Below, piece after piece: positions 25,788-35,013 of a stretch of 64,000 bases of DNA. Both the position numbers and the translations under genes were made by a program. Location of the stretch: the NCBI GenBank assembly GCA_023447635.1, contig JAEXNA010000134.1:30188-94187 (forward strand). The letters run 5' to 3'. Under the pieces are notes generated by a model. That model had not been told where the DNA came from. It worked only from the letters and a program-made list of their open reading frames with translations, and searched no databases. Source of the DNA: Vulcanimicrobiota bacterium. GTDB lineage: Bacteria > Vulcanimicrobiota > Xenobia > Xenobiales > JADMJV01. How positions within the stretch are numbered: the first letter of the stretch is position 1; every line of letters begins with the position of its first letter.

Positions 25788-26870
25788 GTGCCCAGACGTA
25801 TCGAACTAGGTCGCGATTCGAGCGACGTATATGAAGGTAACGGCAGCCGCCATCGGCTGCTTGAACCCTTGGCCCAGGCCGGAACCCGCCTGGTGGTGAT
25901 CAGCGACCGTGGAGTGGAAGCCGCTCTACGGCCCACCCTGCATCTCGAAGGCGACTGGTTGGTCGTGCCGGCGGGGGAAGAGTCCAAGTCGCTGGCGACC
26001 GCTGGCGAGCTGTGGTCGCAGCTATGTCGGCTCGGGGTGGACCGGCAGACGGCTATTCTGTCCGTGGGGGGCGGTATGGTGTCGGACCTGGCTGGCTATG
26101 TGGCTAGCGCCTATCTGCGCGGCCTTCCCTTCTATTCGCTTCCCACGTCGCTGCTGGCGATGGTCGACGCTTCGGTCGGCGGCAAGGTCGGCATCGATCT
26201 CGCCGAGGGTAAGAATCTGGTCGGCGCGTTCTATCCGGCGCGTTCCGTAGCTATCGACCCGGAACTGCTGGACAGCTTGCCCGATTCCGAGTGGGCTTCG
26301 GGCATGGCCGAAGTGATCAAGCACGGCATTTTACAGGGCGCCCCGCTGTGGGACAGCCTGCTAGAGCTCCGTCGATCCGACATGGACGACCCGGCGCGAC
26401 GTGAGCGTTTGCTTCGCGAAGCCGTGGCGGTCAAGCTCGAGGTCGTCGAAAAGGACCCCTACGAGCGCAGCGGTCTTCGCGCCACCCTGAATCTGGGACA
26501 CACCTTTGGCCACGCCCTGGAGTGGTGCTCGTCCTATCGATTGCGCCACGGCGAGGCGGTCGCGCTGGGAATGCTGGCGGCCGTGCGTTTGAGTCGATCG
26601 CTGCGGATCCTGGAAGAAGACTTCGAAGCGCCGCTGACCGACATGTTGCGACGCTGGTCGCTGCCGGTCAGCCTGCCCGAGCCCGACAGCGCCGAATGGG
26701 GCTGGGAAGGGATGGCTCAGGCCTTCGGACGGGACAAGAAAAACAGCGAGGGTCGCTGGACCTTCGTGTTGCCTCGCCGAGTCGGACAGGTCGAACTGGT
26801 GCAAGGCCCCGAGGTCGACCTGGTGCGCCAGGCGGTCGAGTCGCTGAAGAAAGTGCCGGTGGCCCGATGA
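25788..26870 (+). CDS. aroB: 3-dehydroquinate synthase
   Basis: 360 residues. Converts DAHP to 3-dehydroquinate in the shikimate pathway; needs NAD and a divalent metal. Motifs: ILSVGGGMVSDLAGYVAS (NAD), PTSLLAMVDASVGGKVGID, KNLVGAFYPARSVAID, metal ligands in EVIKHG and NLGHTFGHALEWC, and RHGEAVALGML. The start is a GTG right after a 9-bp inverted repeat. Its stop overlaps the aroQ ATG. Confidence 0.96.
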   Translation: MPRRIELGRDSSDVYEGNGSRHRLLEPLAQAGTRLVVISDRGVEAALRPTLHLEGDWLVVPAGEESKSLATAGELWSQLCRLGVDRQTAILSVGGGMVSDLAGYVASAYLRGLPFYSLPTSLLAMVDASVGGKVGIDLAEGKNLVGAFYPARSVAIDPELLDSLPDSEWASGMAEVIKHGILQGAPLWDSLLELRRSDMDDPARRERLLREAVAVKLEVVEKDPYERSGLRATLNLGHTFGHALEWCSSYRLRHGEAVALGMLAAVRLSRSLRILEEDFEAPLTDMLRRWSLPVSLPEPDSAEWGWEGMAQAFGRDKKNSEGRWTFVLPRRVGQVELVQGPEVDLVRQAVESLKKVPVAR

Positions 26871-27316
26871 AGCGCCACGCCATTCTCATTCTCAACGGCC
26901 CCAACCTCAGTTCGCTCGGTCGGCGCGAGCCGGAAAAGTACGGCTCGGACCGCTTGCCCGACCTGGAGGCGCGCTGGACGACCTGGGGGAGGGACAACGG
27001 GGTCGAGGTTCGCTGCGCTTCCAGCCACTTTGAAGGCGAACTGCTGACCCTTCTGCACGCGGCCGAGGAAGAGGGTGAGGTCGCGGCGGTCCTGATCAAT
27101 CCCGGCGCTTTGACCCACACCTCGCGGGCCTTGCGCGACGCCATCGCTTCCTTGACCCTCCCGGTGATCGAAGTGCACATGACCAACATCGCGGCTCGGG
27201 AAGAATGGCGTCGCCATTCGGTGGTCGCCGAAGTGTGCCGCGGCAGCATCGCCGGTCTGGGAGCGACGGGCTATCTGCTGGGGCTGCGGGCCGCCTTGGA
27301 GTTGATCCCGCGATGA
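26867..27316 (+). CDS. aroQ: 3-dehydroquinate dehydratase, type II
   Basis: 149 residues. Third step of the shikimate pathway, following AroB. The start ATG overlaps the aroB stop (ATGA). Signatures: ILILNGPNLSSLGRREPEKYG (flexible active-site loop with Arg and Tyr), LINPGALTHTSRALRDAI and VIEVHMTNIAAREEWRRHS (catalytic His region). Length matches the dodecameric type II enzyme. Its own stop overlaps truB. Confidence 0.95.
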   Translation: MKRHAILILNGPNLSSLGRREPEKYGSDRLPDLEARWTTWGRDNGVEVRCASSHFEGELLTLLHAAEEEGEVAAVLINPGALTHTSRALRDAIASLTLPVIEVHMTNIAAREEWRRHSVVAEVCRGSIAGLGATGYLLGLRAALELIPR

Positions 27317-28191
27317 GCACGCCCTCTGGTTTTTTGAATGTCCTCAAGCCGCCGGGAATGACCTCGCATGACGTGGTCGCCCGGGTGCGTCGCCAACTGC
27401 CGCGCAAGACCAAGGTCGGCCATTTGGGAACCCTGGATCCCGCCGCCACGGGCGTGCTGCCGGTGGCGGTCGGGTCGGCCACCAAGCTGATCCCGCTGGT
27501 CCCCAATCTTGGCGATCAGATGAAAGCGTATCTGGCCGAGATCGAACTGGGGGTTCGCACCGATTCCGACGACCTGGAAGGCGAGGTCTGGGAGCGTCGC
27601 GACACCTCGGCGCTGGCGGACTGGGATGGCCAGCGCTGGCAGGCCGAGTTGGACCGGTTTCAGGGAGAAACCGAGCAAGTTCCTCCGCAGGTTTCGGCTA
27701 TCCGCAAAGACGGCCAGCGCGCCTACGCCATGGTGCGGAAAGGGCAGACGGTCGAACTGGCCGCTCGCACGATCCGGGTGGCCCGCTGCCGTTTTCGAGA
27801 GTGGGAGCCCCGCACGGCTCGGCTGAAGTTTTTCCTGGTCTGCTCGACCGGGACCTACGTTCGCTCGATCGCTCGCGATCTGGGAGACCGGCTCGAAGTG
27901 GGCGGCGCCCTGGCCTTCCTGGTGCGAACTCAGAGCGGCCCGTTCTCGCTGGATTCGGCCATCACTCTCGAGACGATGTATCAGCAGGGCGTCCCCTCGC
28001 TGCTGCTGCCGGAGGCGCTGCCCTTCTATGGACTGCCCAGGGTCGAGGAACAGCTGATCGAAAAAGGGCGCAAATTGACGGGCGACTTCGCGCCGGGGCA
28101 AAGATACCTCGCCTCTAACGGCCTCTTGTTCGGCACGGACGAGCCGGGAATCGCTCGGGTCGAATCGATCTTCGGAAGTCGCGAGGAGTAG
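27313..28191 (+). CDS. truB: tRNA pseudouridine-55 synthase
   Basis: 292 residues. Makes pseudouridine in the T-loop of tRNAs. Signatures: GFLNVLKPPGMTSHDVVARV, KVGHLGTLDPAATGVLPV with the catalytic Asp, QVPPQVSAIRKDGQRAYAMV and CSTGTYVRSIARDLG. ATG overlaps the aroQ stop by 4 nt. Placement after shikimate genes, rather than with rbfA/infB, is unusual. A sensor kinase gene follows 2 bp downstream. Confidence 0.95.
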   Translation: MSTPSGFLNVLKPPGMTSHDVVARVRRQLPRKTKVGHLGTLDPAATGVLPVAVGSATKLIPLVPNLGDQMKAYLAEIELGVRTDSDDLEGEVWERRDTSALADWDGQRWQAELDRFQGETEQVPPQVSAIRKDGQRAYAMVRKGQTVELAARTIRVARCRFREWEPRTARLKFFLVCSTGTYVRSIARDLGDRLEVGGALAFLVRTQSGPFSLDSAITLETMYQQGVPSLLLPEALPFYGLPRVEEQLIEKGRKLTGDFAPGQRYLASNGLLFGTDEPGIARVESIFGSREE

Positions 28192-28193
28192 CG

Positions 28194-29798
28194 ATGGGCC
28201 TTCGGCTGAGAGCACAGATCATGGGCCTTTTCGTGGTCCTGATCGGGCTTTCGATGGCCGTCATCGCCTACTTCAACATCGGGGTCTTTCGCCTCTCGTT
28301 CCTGGCCGACGAGGAGCAGCGGATTCGCCATCTCGGGCTGCAGGCGGGAGACCGGATCCTCGAATCGGTCGTTCCGCTGTATCTGGCTCCCCCCAGGCCT
28401 CCGGTGGGGGCCTCGCCGCGACCAGAAACGAGCGAGTCGTTCGAGGCCAGCAAGGTCCCAGGTCTGCGCTACTTTGAACTTTGGGATCTCGAGGGGGGCG
28501 TCATCTACCGATCCGGTCAGACCGGCCCCGAGCTTCCTCTCAAGGACGAACTGGTTCGGCGAATGGCCCTCGAACCGCTGCCGACGCACCTTTTTTTGAG
28601 CCATTCCAAAGGGAACGCCGAAGCTCTCAAAATGCCTTACAGCGAGAATCTGCCGCTCTTCGATTCGGCTCGGGGCGAGAATCTGACTTACGAGCATCTC
28701 TTTCCTATCTTTGACGTGACGCCGCAGGCCGACCTTCCCCCGGGAACGGTGGCTCCGGCCCGGCTCCGAGCGATCCTCCATCTCTCCTTCGACGTGCAGA
28801 GTTCGTCGCGCCGTCTGAATCTGGTGACGGCCGGAAATGTGCTGCTGGGTCTGACCTTCTTGCTGACCTCGCTGATGTCGATCCATCTGTGGTCGCAACA
28901 CGCCATCCAGAGGCCGCTCGAGGGGCTGGTTGATTCCATGCGGCAGTTCGACAGCGAGATCAAAGACGTCGACGAGTTAGCCAGCCAGAACGAGTTGGTC
29001 AATCTGTCCAAAACCTTGCACCATCTCGCCTTGGAACGCCTGAAGTACCAGAGGGAGTTAGAGCAGCTCAATACCGACCTGGAAGCTCAGGTGGAAGAGA
29101 AGACGCTGGAGATGAAAGAGTTCTTCTCTCTGGTGACTCACGATCTGCGCATTCCGCTCGCTGCCATCCAGGGCTACACCGACCTGCTCAAACGCAAGCC
29201 CGAGCAGCTGACCGAGCGCCACCTGACCTACGTGTCGCGCATCACCACGGCCAACAGTCACGCGCTGGAGTTGGTGAGAAATCTGCTCGAGGCGATGAAG
29301 ATCGAGTTCGGCACGCTGCAGCCGGTGATGGAGACGTTCTCTCTGGACACTCTGGCCGAAGAGGTCCGCAACGAGCTCAACATTGATGAAAGCCTCCCCG
29401 GAGTGGTCCTGGAGCCGTCGCCGGACAACAGCGGAGAGGTCCAGGTCGAAGCCGACCGGACGCGCATCAAGCGGGTGCTCACCAACCTGCTGAGCAACGC
29501 CCAGAAACACGCGGAAGGGACCCCTCATGTCGCTCTGCGCTGGCGGGTGGTACCCCGGAAAGTCGTCCGCATCCAGGTGGTAGACCAGGGGCCCGGAATC
29601 CCTCCGGCGGACCGCAAGCGGCTGTTCGAAAAGTTCACCCGAGCCCCAGGCAGTATGGGGAACTCTTCGGGGCTTGGTCTGGGCCTCTACATCGTGGGAC
29701 GCATTCTGGAGAGCCACCAGCAAGAGATCACGGTTGGCGGAGAGGTAGGGAAGGGGACCACCTTCGAGTTTCATCTTCCCATTATCGAGTCCACCTGA
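28194..29798 (+). CDS. Membrane sensor histidine kinase
   Basis: 534 residues. Transmembrane helix 1 at about 9-31, an extracytoplasmic sensor of about 190 residues, helix 2 near 217-240, then a HAMP-like/linker coiled coil. HisKA domain with phospho-acceptor His316 in FFSLVTHDLRIPLAAIQG; HATPase with N-box NLLSNAQKHAEG, G1 DQGPGIPPAD and G2 GLGLGLYIVGRI. Begins 2 bp after truB. The response regulator 79 bp downstream is the likely partner. No sensed signal can be assigned. Confidence 0.93.
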   Translation: MGLRLRAQIMGLFVVLIGLSMAVIAYFNIGVFRLSFLADEEQRIRHLGLQAGDRILESVVPLYLAPPRPPVGASPRPETSESFEASKVPGLRYFELWDLEGGVIYRSGQTGPELPLKDELVRRMALEPLPTHLFLSHSKGNAEALKMPYSENLPLFDSARGENLTYEHLFPIFDVTPQADLPPGTVAPARLRAILHLSFDVQSSSRRLNLVTAGNVLLGLTFLLTSLMSIHLWSQHAIQRPLEGLVDSMRQFDSEIKDVDELASQNELVNLSKTLHHLALERLKYQRELEQLNTDLEAQVEEKTLEMKEFFSLVTHDLRIPLAAIQGYTDLLKRKPEQLTERHLTYVSRITTANSHALELVRNLLEAMKIEFGTLQPVMETFSLDTLAEEVRNELNIDESLPGVVLEPSPDNSGEVQVEADRTRIKRVLTNLLSNAQKHAEGTPHVALRWRVVPRKVVRIQVVDQGPGIPPADRKRLFEKFTRAPGSMGNSSGLGLGLYIVGRILESHQQEITVGGEVGKGTTFEFHLPIIEST

Positions 29799-29877
29799 GG
29801 ACGGCCGGGGTCGTCCCCGGGTTGATCTCTGGCAGCAGCCAAGGGTAAAGGCGGTAGGACACGGAAGCCTGCGCTCT

Positions 29878-30579
29878 ATGTCCTCCACCACCGAATCCGC
29901 CACTCCGATCCGCCTGGTCATCGCCGACGACATCCCGCTGTTCCGGGAGATGCTGGTGCACACCCTGGAGGAGGAAGAGGACATCGAGATCGTGGCTCAC
30001 GCCGCCAACGGTCTGGAGGCCGTCGAGGCCTGTCGCCTGCATCGCCCCCATATCATCTTGCTCGATGTCGAGATGCCCAAGATGAACGGTGTCGAAGCGA
30101 CTCGGGCCATCGTAGCCGACTGTCCGGCGACCCGAGTGGTCATCCTGACCGCCTACGAGGACGACCGCCTGATCCTCGAACTGATCCAGGCCGGAGCCAC
30201 CGGCTATCTGGTCAAGGACACCCACGTCGACGAGGTGGTCAAGGCGATTCGGGTGGCCCACGATGGAGAGTCGCTGATTCAGCCTCGGGTGGCTCAGAAG
30301 ATTTTGCGGATGATGGTCTCTATGCCGCCTCAGGAAGCGGCCGCCAGCGCTCCAGCCGTCGACGTTAAAGAAAAGTTAGAACGACTCACTGCGCGCGAGC
30401 GCGAGGTGCTCGAGGGCATGGCCAAAGGCCTCAACAACAAAGAGTTGGCCGAGCTTTTCTGTATCGGGCACACCACGGTCAAAACCCACGTTAACCGGAT
30501 GATGCAAAAGCTCGAGCTTCGAGACCGGGTCGAGGCGGTGCTGTTCGCCGTTCAGGCCGGTCTGGTCGACGGGAAGTAG
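29878..30579 (+). CDS. NarL/FixJ-type response regulator
   Basis: 233 residues. Receiver domain (about 11-130) with phospho-acceptor Asp63 in IILLDVEMPKMNG, acidic pair ADD at 16-18, Thr in VVILTAYEDD and Lys in YLVKDTH. The C-terminal LuxR-type HTH starts LTAREREVLEGMAKGLNNKE and includes HTTVKTHVNRMMQKL. A DNA-binding transcription factor, probably phosphorylated by the kinase encoded just upstream. It ends 17 bp from a convergent kinase gene. Confidence 0.94.
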   Translation: MSSTTESATPIRLVIADDIPLFREMLVHTLEEEEDIEIVAHAANGLEAVEACRLHRPHIILLDVEMPKMNGVEATRAIVADCPATRVVILTAYEDDRLILELIQAGATGYLVKDTHVDEVVKAIRVAHDGESLIQPRVAQKILRMMVSMPPQEAAASAPAVDVKEKLERLTAREREVLEGMAKGLNNKELAELFCIGHTTVKTHVNRMMQKLELRDRVEAVLFAVQAGLVDGK

Positions 30580-30596
30580 GTTCCTCGCTTAAGGGT

Positions 30597-31889
30597 CTAG
30601 ACCGCGACGGGTTCCGGAGCCGGCGCGGGGTGAGGGAACCTGAGGGTGAAGGTCGTGCCCAACCCTTCTAACGAGGTGACATCGATACTACCCTGGTGGG
30701 CTTCAACCAGGCGGCGCACGATGAACAGCCCCAGTCCGGTGCCGCGGATCGAGCGGTCCTGCTCTAGTCGGCAGAAGCGAGCGAAAAGCCGGCGACGCCC
30801 TTCTTCGGACATGCCCAGCCCGTTGTCGCTCACCCTCAAGGTGTCGAACTCTTCGCCGGTTTCAAAGGCGATCTCGACGGCTCCGCCTTTAGGAGAGTAC
30901 TTGATGGCGTTTTCGATCAGGTTGCCGAGGATCTGGCAAAGGCGAGACGGATCGCCGAAGATCCGGGTCTCCGCGTCGACCCCGACGCTGATCAACAGAC
31001 CGTTTCGGATCTCGTCTCGAAGGGGGGCCAGAGCCATAGCGATTTCGGAGTCCAGCATGGGGCGCAACGGGACCCATTTCGGATCCATGCGCAGGCTATG
31101 ACCGTCCTCGAGTTTCTGGATGTCCAGGTAGGTCGAGACCAGGCGGGCCGCTCGCTCGACGGCCTGGTCGAGGTCGGCGATGACCCCTTCCTGAACTTCG
31201 TTGGGCTTGCTGCGCTTGAGTAGCGCCAGGCCCGTTTTCATCACCGTCAGCGGCCCTTTCAGGTCGTGCGAGGCGATCGCCATAAAGGACGAGAGAGTTT
31301 CTTTGTACACCTGAAGTTCGATGGCTCGACTCTGCTCGGTCAGCTCGCGTTTCAGGGCTTCCTCTCGTTCGGAAACCAGGCGCAGGTTCTCCAGGCAGAT
31401 GGCCGCCTGGGCGGCGAAGGAGGGTAAGATCTCTTGATGGTCTTCGCTGAACTTGGCGGTCAGTTGCGAGTCCAGGTAAAGCACCCCGAGGATCCGGTCA
31501 TGCACCTTGAGCGGCTCGCAAAGGATCGAGCGCAGGCCAAAAAGCTCCATACTACGAGAGCGCCATTCGCTGGGCATTTCACCGCTCCAGTGGGCGGCCA
31601 CGCCCTCCTGCACGGTTTTTACGATGGCGGTGCGGGAGGCCCGGAACTGGGCCCCTCCGATCTCCTCGGGGTTGATGCGACAGGCGGCGGCCACGTGCAG
31701 GCCGGCCAGCGGCTCTTCCGGCATCACGCCGCTCTGCAGCAGCAGCAGATAGCCGCGTTCGGCGTCGGTCACCTCGACGGCGGTGTCGATCAGCTTCTGA
31801 AACAGCTCGCTCGGTTCGGTGATCGCGGTGATGTAACGCGTGATCTCGAGCAGCTTCTGGTAGGCGACGGGGACCGACGACGAGGACAT
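30597..31889 (-). CDS. GAF-domain sensor histidine kinase
   Basis: A 430-residue soluble kinase. GAF domain at about 25-172 (TDAERGYLLLLQSG, LCEPLKVHDRILGVLYLDSQ), short coiled coil, HisKA with His208 in MAIASHDLKGPLTVMKTG, then HATPase with NLIENAIKYSPKGG, DNGLGMSEEG and GTGLGLFIVRRLVEAH. No membrane segment, so it senses a cytoplasmic signal. It lies 54 bp downstream of the sigma factor gene on the same strand; the two may be cotranscribed. Confidence 0.93.
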   Translation of the reverse strand: MSSSSVPVAYQKLLEITRYITAITEPSELFQKLIDTAVEVTDAERGYLLLLQSGVMPEEPLAGLHVAAACRINPEEIGGAQFRASRTAIVKTVQEGVAAHWSGEMPSEWRSRSMELFGLRSILCEPLKVHDRILGVLYLDSQLTAKFSEDHQEILPSFAAQAAICLENLRLVSEREEALKRELTEQSRAIELQVYKETLSSFMAIASHDLKGPLTVMKTGLALLKRSKPNEVQEGVIADLDQAVERAARLVSTYLDIQKLEDGHSLRMDPKWVPLRPMLDSEIAMALAPLRDEIRNGLLISVGVDAETRIFGDPSRLCQILGNLIENAIKYSPKGGAVEIAFETGEEFDTLRVSDNGLGMSEEGRRRLFARFCRLEQDRSIRGTGLGLFIVRRLVEAHQGSIDVTSLEGLGTTFTLRFPHPAPAPEPVAV

Positions 31890-31943
31890 GGCGAGGAATT
31901 CCAGCAGCGCCTCAGGGGACCTGCCGTCGACTCCTGGGGGAGA

Positions 31944-32888
31944 TCAGTTCCAACGGGCCCTCAAGGCCAGTTCGCGCAGTTTGTTGAGAGCTCGCATCTC
32001 TTTCTGGCGCACCGACTCCCTGGAGATGCCGAAGATTTCCGCCAGTTCAGCGAACGTTTTCCCCTCGCCCCCGTCAAATCCGTAGCGCAGAGCCAGCAGC
32101 AGACGCTCTTTCTCGGTCAGGTGGGAAAGCAGCCAGGCCAGCGACTCGCGATCCAGAGAGTCGCTCTGAAGCTCTTCCTCCCCCCGCAGAAGGTCCTTCA
32201 GAGAGCTCTCGGAGTCTTCGCCCACGGGAAGTTCCAGGGAGACCGGCTGGTGAGCCATGCGCAAGATCTCTTCCAGGCGACCCTGAGCTCTGGCCTCCAT
32301 ACGGCGAACCATCTGGGCGACTCTGGGATCGTCGGGAGACAGGCGCTTGCCCTTCAAGGAGCGTCCGGCCTTCTTGCAGGCGACCTCGACGTCGACCGGC
32401 ATCAGCGCCTGGGCCGCTTCCCCAATGGTGGCGTCGCAGCCGGTGTTCGCGCGGGCCAGGTTATTCAGGCGGTGGTACTTTTGCAAAAGCTCGTTGATAT
32501 GAACAGGCAGGCGAATGGTGCGGCCCTTGTTGGCGATCGCGCGAGTGATCGCCTGACGGATCCACCAGCAGGCGTAGGTCGAGAAGCGACACCCTTTGTC
32601 CGGGTCGAATTTCTCGACGGCCTCGAGCAGGCCAAGGTTCCCTTCCTGGACCAGGTCCGAGAGGGAAAACTTGGCGAAGCGGAACTGCCGAGCGATCTTC
32701 ACCACCAGGCGCAGGTTGGCTTCGGCCAGCGCTTGTCGGGCCTGCAGGTCGCCTTGCTGGACTCGACGCCCCAGATCGCGCTCTTCCTCGGCGTCGAGGA
32801 GTCGGGAGCGGGAGATCTGACGGTAGTAAGGCTCCATCTCGACCATCTCATCAAATTGTTCGGTTTTTTTTCTCGCCAGGACTGCCAT
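31944..32888 (-). CDS. Sigma-70 family RNA polymerase sigma factor (group 2/3)
   Basis: 314 residues. Region 2: ANLRLVVKIARQF, DLVQEGNLGLLEAVEKFDP and FSTYACWWIRQAITRAIAN. Region 3 follows. Region 4 has LTEKERLLLALRYGFDGGEG and the HTH FAELAEIFGISRESVRQKE. Region 1.1 is absent, and region 4.2 is RpoD-like, so this is an alternative rather than the primary factor. The linker between regions 3 and 4 is longer than usual and basic (AGRSLKGKRLSPDDP). AGGAGG sits 8 nt before the ATG. Confidence 0.92.
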   Translation of the reverse strand: MAVLARKKTEQFDEMVEMEPYYRQISRSRLLDAEEERDLGRRVQQGDLQARQALAEANLRLVVKIARQFRFAKFSLSDLVQEGNLGLLEAVEKFDPDKGCRFSTYACWWIRQAITRAIANKGRTIRLPVHINELLQKYHRLNNLARANTGCDATIGEAAQALMPVDVEVACKKAGRSLKGKRLSPDDPRVAQMVRRMEARAQGRLEEILRMAHQPVSLELPVGEDSESSLKDLLRGEEELQSDSLDRESLAWLLSHLTEKERLLLALRYGFDGGEGKTFAELAEIFGISRESVRQKEMRALNKLRELALRARWN

Positions 32889-33079
32889 AGGGTTATCCTC
32901 CTGCTAACATATTATGGAAACGGGGACCGGCTCTCGTCCTCCGGCGGTCCGAGATTTCTCCTACGGGGGGTAGTCCCTCAGGTTACAAGCTCGTCATCTC
33001 ATGGACCGATGGTCCCCGCCTTCTCGTCTTGCTCGTGGGCCTAAAGGATTTCTCCCGTTGCACGTTCTATTGAGCGGCA

Positions 33080-33820
33080 ATGTCACAGCAAAAACCCCGC
33101 TTTCTTCTGGTAGAAGCTCGTCTCGACCCCAAAATGCAAGAGCACGAGCTCAACTGTCTTCTCCGCGCCGGCGGCCTGCAGCGCGAGGATTTCGAGATCC
33201 TCGACGTCACTCGGCAGCCGTTCGATCAGGAGATGGTCAAAGACTACGAGGCAGTGTTCATCGGCGGTACGGGTGACTTCTCGGTCGCACAGGACCGCCC
33301 CGAATGGTTCGAGCCGCTCAGCGAGTGGACCCGGGGTCTACTCGAACAGGGCAAGCCGACCCTGGGGCTCTGCTACGGATTCCACCTGATGGCTCACGCC
33401 GTGGGCGGCGAGGTCAAGACTCGCCCCGATCTCGAAGAGACCGGAACCTACAACGTCACCCTGACCGAAGAGGGGAAGAAGGACCTCATCCTGGCCCAGC
33501 AGCCCGAGACGTTCCCCGCTCAGCAGGGCCACCACGACGTGGTGCTCTCCATGCCTGAAGGCTACATCCGCCTGGCCGAAAGCGAGCGTTGCCACTGGCA
33601 GGCGTTCCGTCATCCCGAGAAGCCTTACTACGGCCTGCAGTTCCATCCCGAACTCGGACGTAAGGAGTTCATGGACCGCATGCTGGCCTACGCCTCGTCT
33701 TACGCCTCGACCCCTGAAGTGTTCGAGAAGATTGATAAGCAGGTTTCCGAAACGAAAAACGAGGAGGTCATCGTGGCCTTCCTCGAACAGGTCGTCAAGC
33801 CGGCCACGGAAGCTCGCTAA
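33080..33820 (+). CDS. Class I glutamine amidotransferase-like protein
   Basis: 246 residues. Nucleophile Cys in TLGLCYGFHLMAHAVGG, catalytic His-x-Glu in GLQFHPEL, and IGGTGDFSV in the N-terminal half. It is a stand-alone GATase (GuaA-N/YfeJ-like) with no fused synthetase domain and no obvious partner nearby, so the acceptor of the released ammonia is unknown. It may be a peptidase or hydrolase of gamma-glutamyl compounds. Terminated by a strong hairpin right before hisC. Confidence 0.87.
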   Translation: MSQQKPRFLLVEARLDPKMQEHELNCLLRAGGLQREDFEILDVTRQPFDQEMVKDYEAVFIGGTGDFSVAQDRPEWFEPLSEWTRGLLEQGKPTLGLCYGFHLMAHAVGGEVKTRPDLEETGTYNVTLTEEGKKDLILAQQPETFPAQQGHHDVVLSMPEGYIRLAESERCHWQAFRHPEKPYYGLQFHPELGRKEFMDRMLAYASSYASTPEVFEKIDKQVSETKNEEVIVAFLEQVVKPATEAR

Positions 33821-33837
33821 GCGCCTTCATCTTTGAA

Positions 33838-33880
33838 ACAACGGCGCGGGCCCGTGATGGGACCGCGCCGTTTTCTTTTA
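33838..33880 (+). terminator. Intrinsic terminator abutting hisC
   Basis: A 10-bp GC stem (33840-33849 with 33863-33872), followed by TTTTCTTTTA. The A of that tract is the first base of the hisC ATG, so the terminator of the amidotransferase gene occupies the place of the hisC leader. Confidence 0.85.
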
Positions 33881-35013
33881 TGTCCAATCAACAACCCGAT
33901 CTCAAAGCTCTTATCCCCGACAGTATCCGCAATCTCGAGCCGTACAAGGCCGGTCGCTCCATCAGCGAGGTGGCTCGCGAGTTCGGTCTGACCTCGGTGG
34001 TCAAACTGGCCTCGAACGAGAACCCGCTGGGGCCATCGCCCCACGCCATCGAGGCGGCCCGCAAGGCGCTGGAGGGCTGCCATCGCTACCCCGACCCGGC
34101 CGCTCGGGGGCTTCGTTCGAAACTGGCCGAGCGTTTCGAAGTAGAGATCGAGAACATCATCGTGGGCGCCGGTTCGGAGGGGATTCTGTCCTCCATCGTG
34201 CGTGTCTTTCTCGAGCACGGCGATCAGGTGCTGACCGCCGACGCCGCCTTTCTAGGCTTCCCCATCCTTTGTCGTACGCGCGGGGTCGAGCCGACCATGA
34301 TTCCGCTCAACCGCGAGTACCGCTTCGACCTCGACGCTATCGGGGAGGCGATCAACGAGCGGACCAAGCTGATCTACCTCTGTAACCCGAATAACCCCAC
34401 CGGCACCATCTTTACCCGGGCCGAGTTCGACCGCCTGATGAAGAAGGTGCCGCCACACGCGCTGGTCATTCACGACGAAGCGTACTGCGAGTACGCAGCG
34501 ACCGCTCCCGAGTTTCCAGACTCGATGAGCTACCGCTACGACAATGTGATCACGCTGCGGACCTTCTCGAAAGCCTACGGGCTGGCGGGCTTCCGGGTGG
34601 GCTACGGGTTTGGTCATCACGAACTGATCGACTGCTTATGGAAGGTGAAACTGCCGTTCGAACCCAGCGGTCCGGCTCAGGCGGCGGCCGAGGCCGCCCT
34701 CGACGACATGGACCATCTGCTGGCGACCTTAGAGCTCAACGAGAAGGGGCAGCTTTATCTGTATCGCGAGCTATCGCGTTTAGGCGTGAGGTTTTTCCCT
34801 ACTCACGCCAACTTTATCATGATGCTGTTTGCCGACGAGGCCGAAGTGATGGAACTGTTCGTGCAGCTTCAGCAGCGCGGGGTGATCGTGCGTCCCCTCT
34901 CCCAGGCCGGAATCCCCAACGGGCTTCGCGTCACGGTGGGGCTCGAAGACGAGAACCGTCGCTTCGTCTCTGCTTTAGAGGAGATATTGTACAACCGCTC
35001 TAAAAAAGGCTAG
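33880..35013 (+). CDS. hisC: Histidinol-phosphate aminotransferase
   Basis: 377 residues, PLP fold type I. Catalyses the seventh step of histidine synthesis. Signatures: VVKLASNENPLGPSPHAIEA, YLCNPNNPTGTIF, DEAYCEYA and TFSKAYGLAGFRVGYGFG with the catalytic Lys. It starts at ATG directly after a terminator T-tract with no ribosome site. The TAG stop lies inside a TA-flanked inverted-repeat element: TA is the flanking dinucleotide and G is the first base of the element, so the last codons may have been altered by insertion. Confidence 0.93.
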   Translation: MSNQQPDLKALIPDSIRNLEPYKAGRSISEVAREFGLTSVVKLASNENPLGPSPHAIEAARKALEGCHRYPDPAARGLRSKLAERFEVEIENIIVGAGSEGILSSIVRVFLEHGDQVLTADAAFLGFPILCRTRGVEPTMIPLNREYRFDLDAIGEAINERTKLIYLCNPNNPTGTIFTRAEFDRLMKKVPPHALVIHDEAYCEYAATAPEFPDSMSYRYDNVITLRTFSKAYGLAGFRVGYGFGHHELIDCLWKVKLPFEPSGPAQAAAEAALDDMDHLLATLELNEKGQLYLYRELSRLGVRFFPTHANFIMMLFADEAEVMELFVQLQQRGVIVRPLSQAGIPNGLRVTVGLEDENRRFVSALEEILYNRSKKG

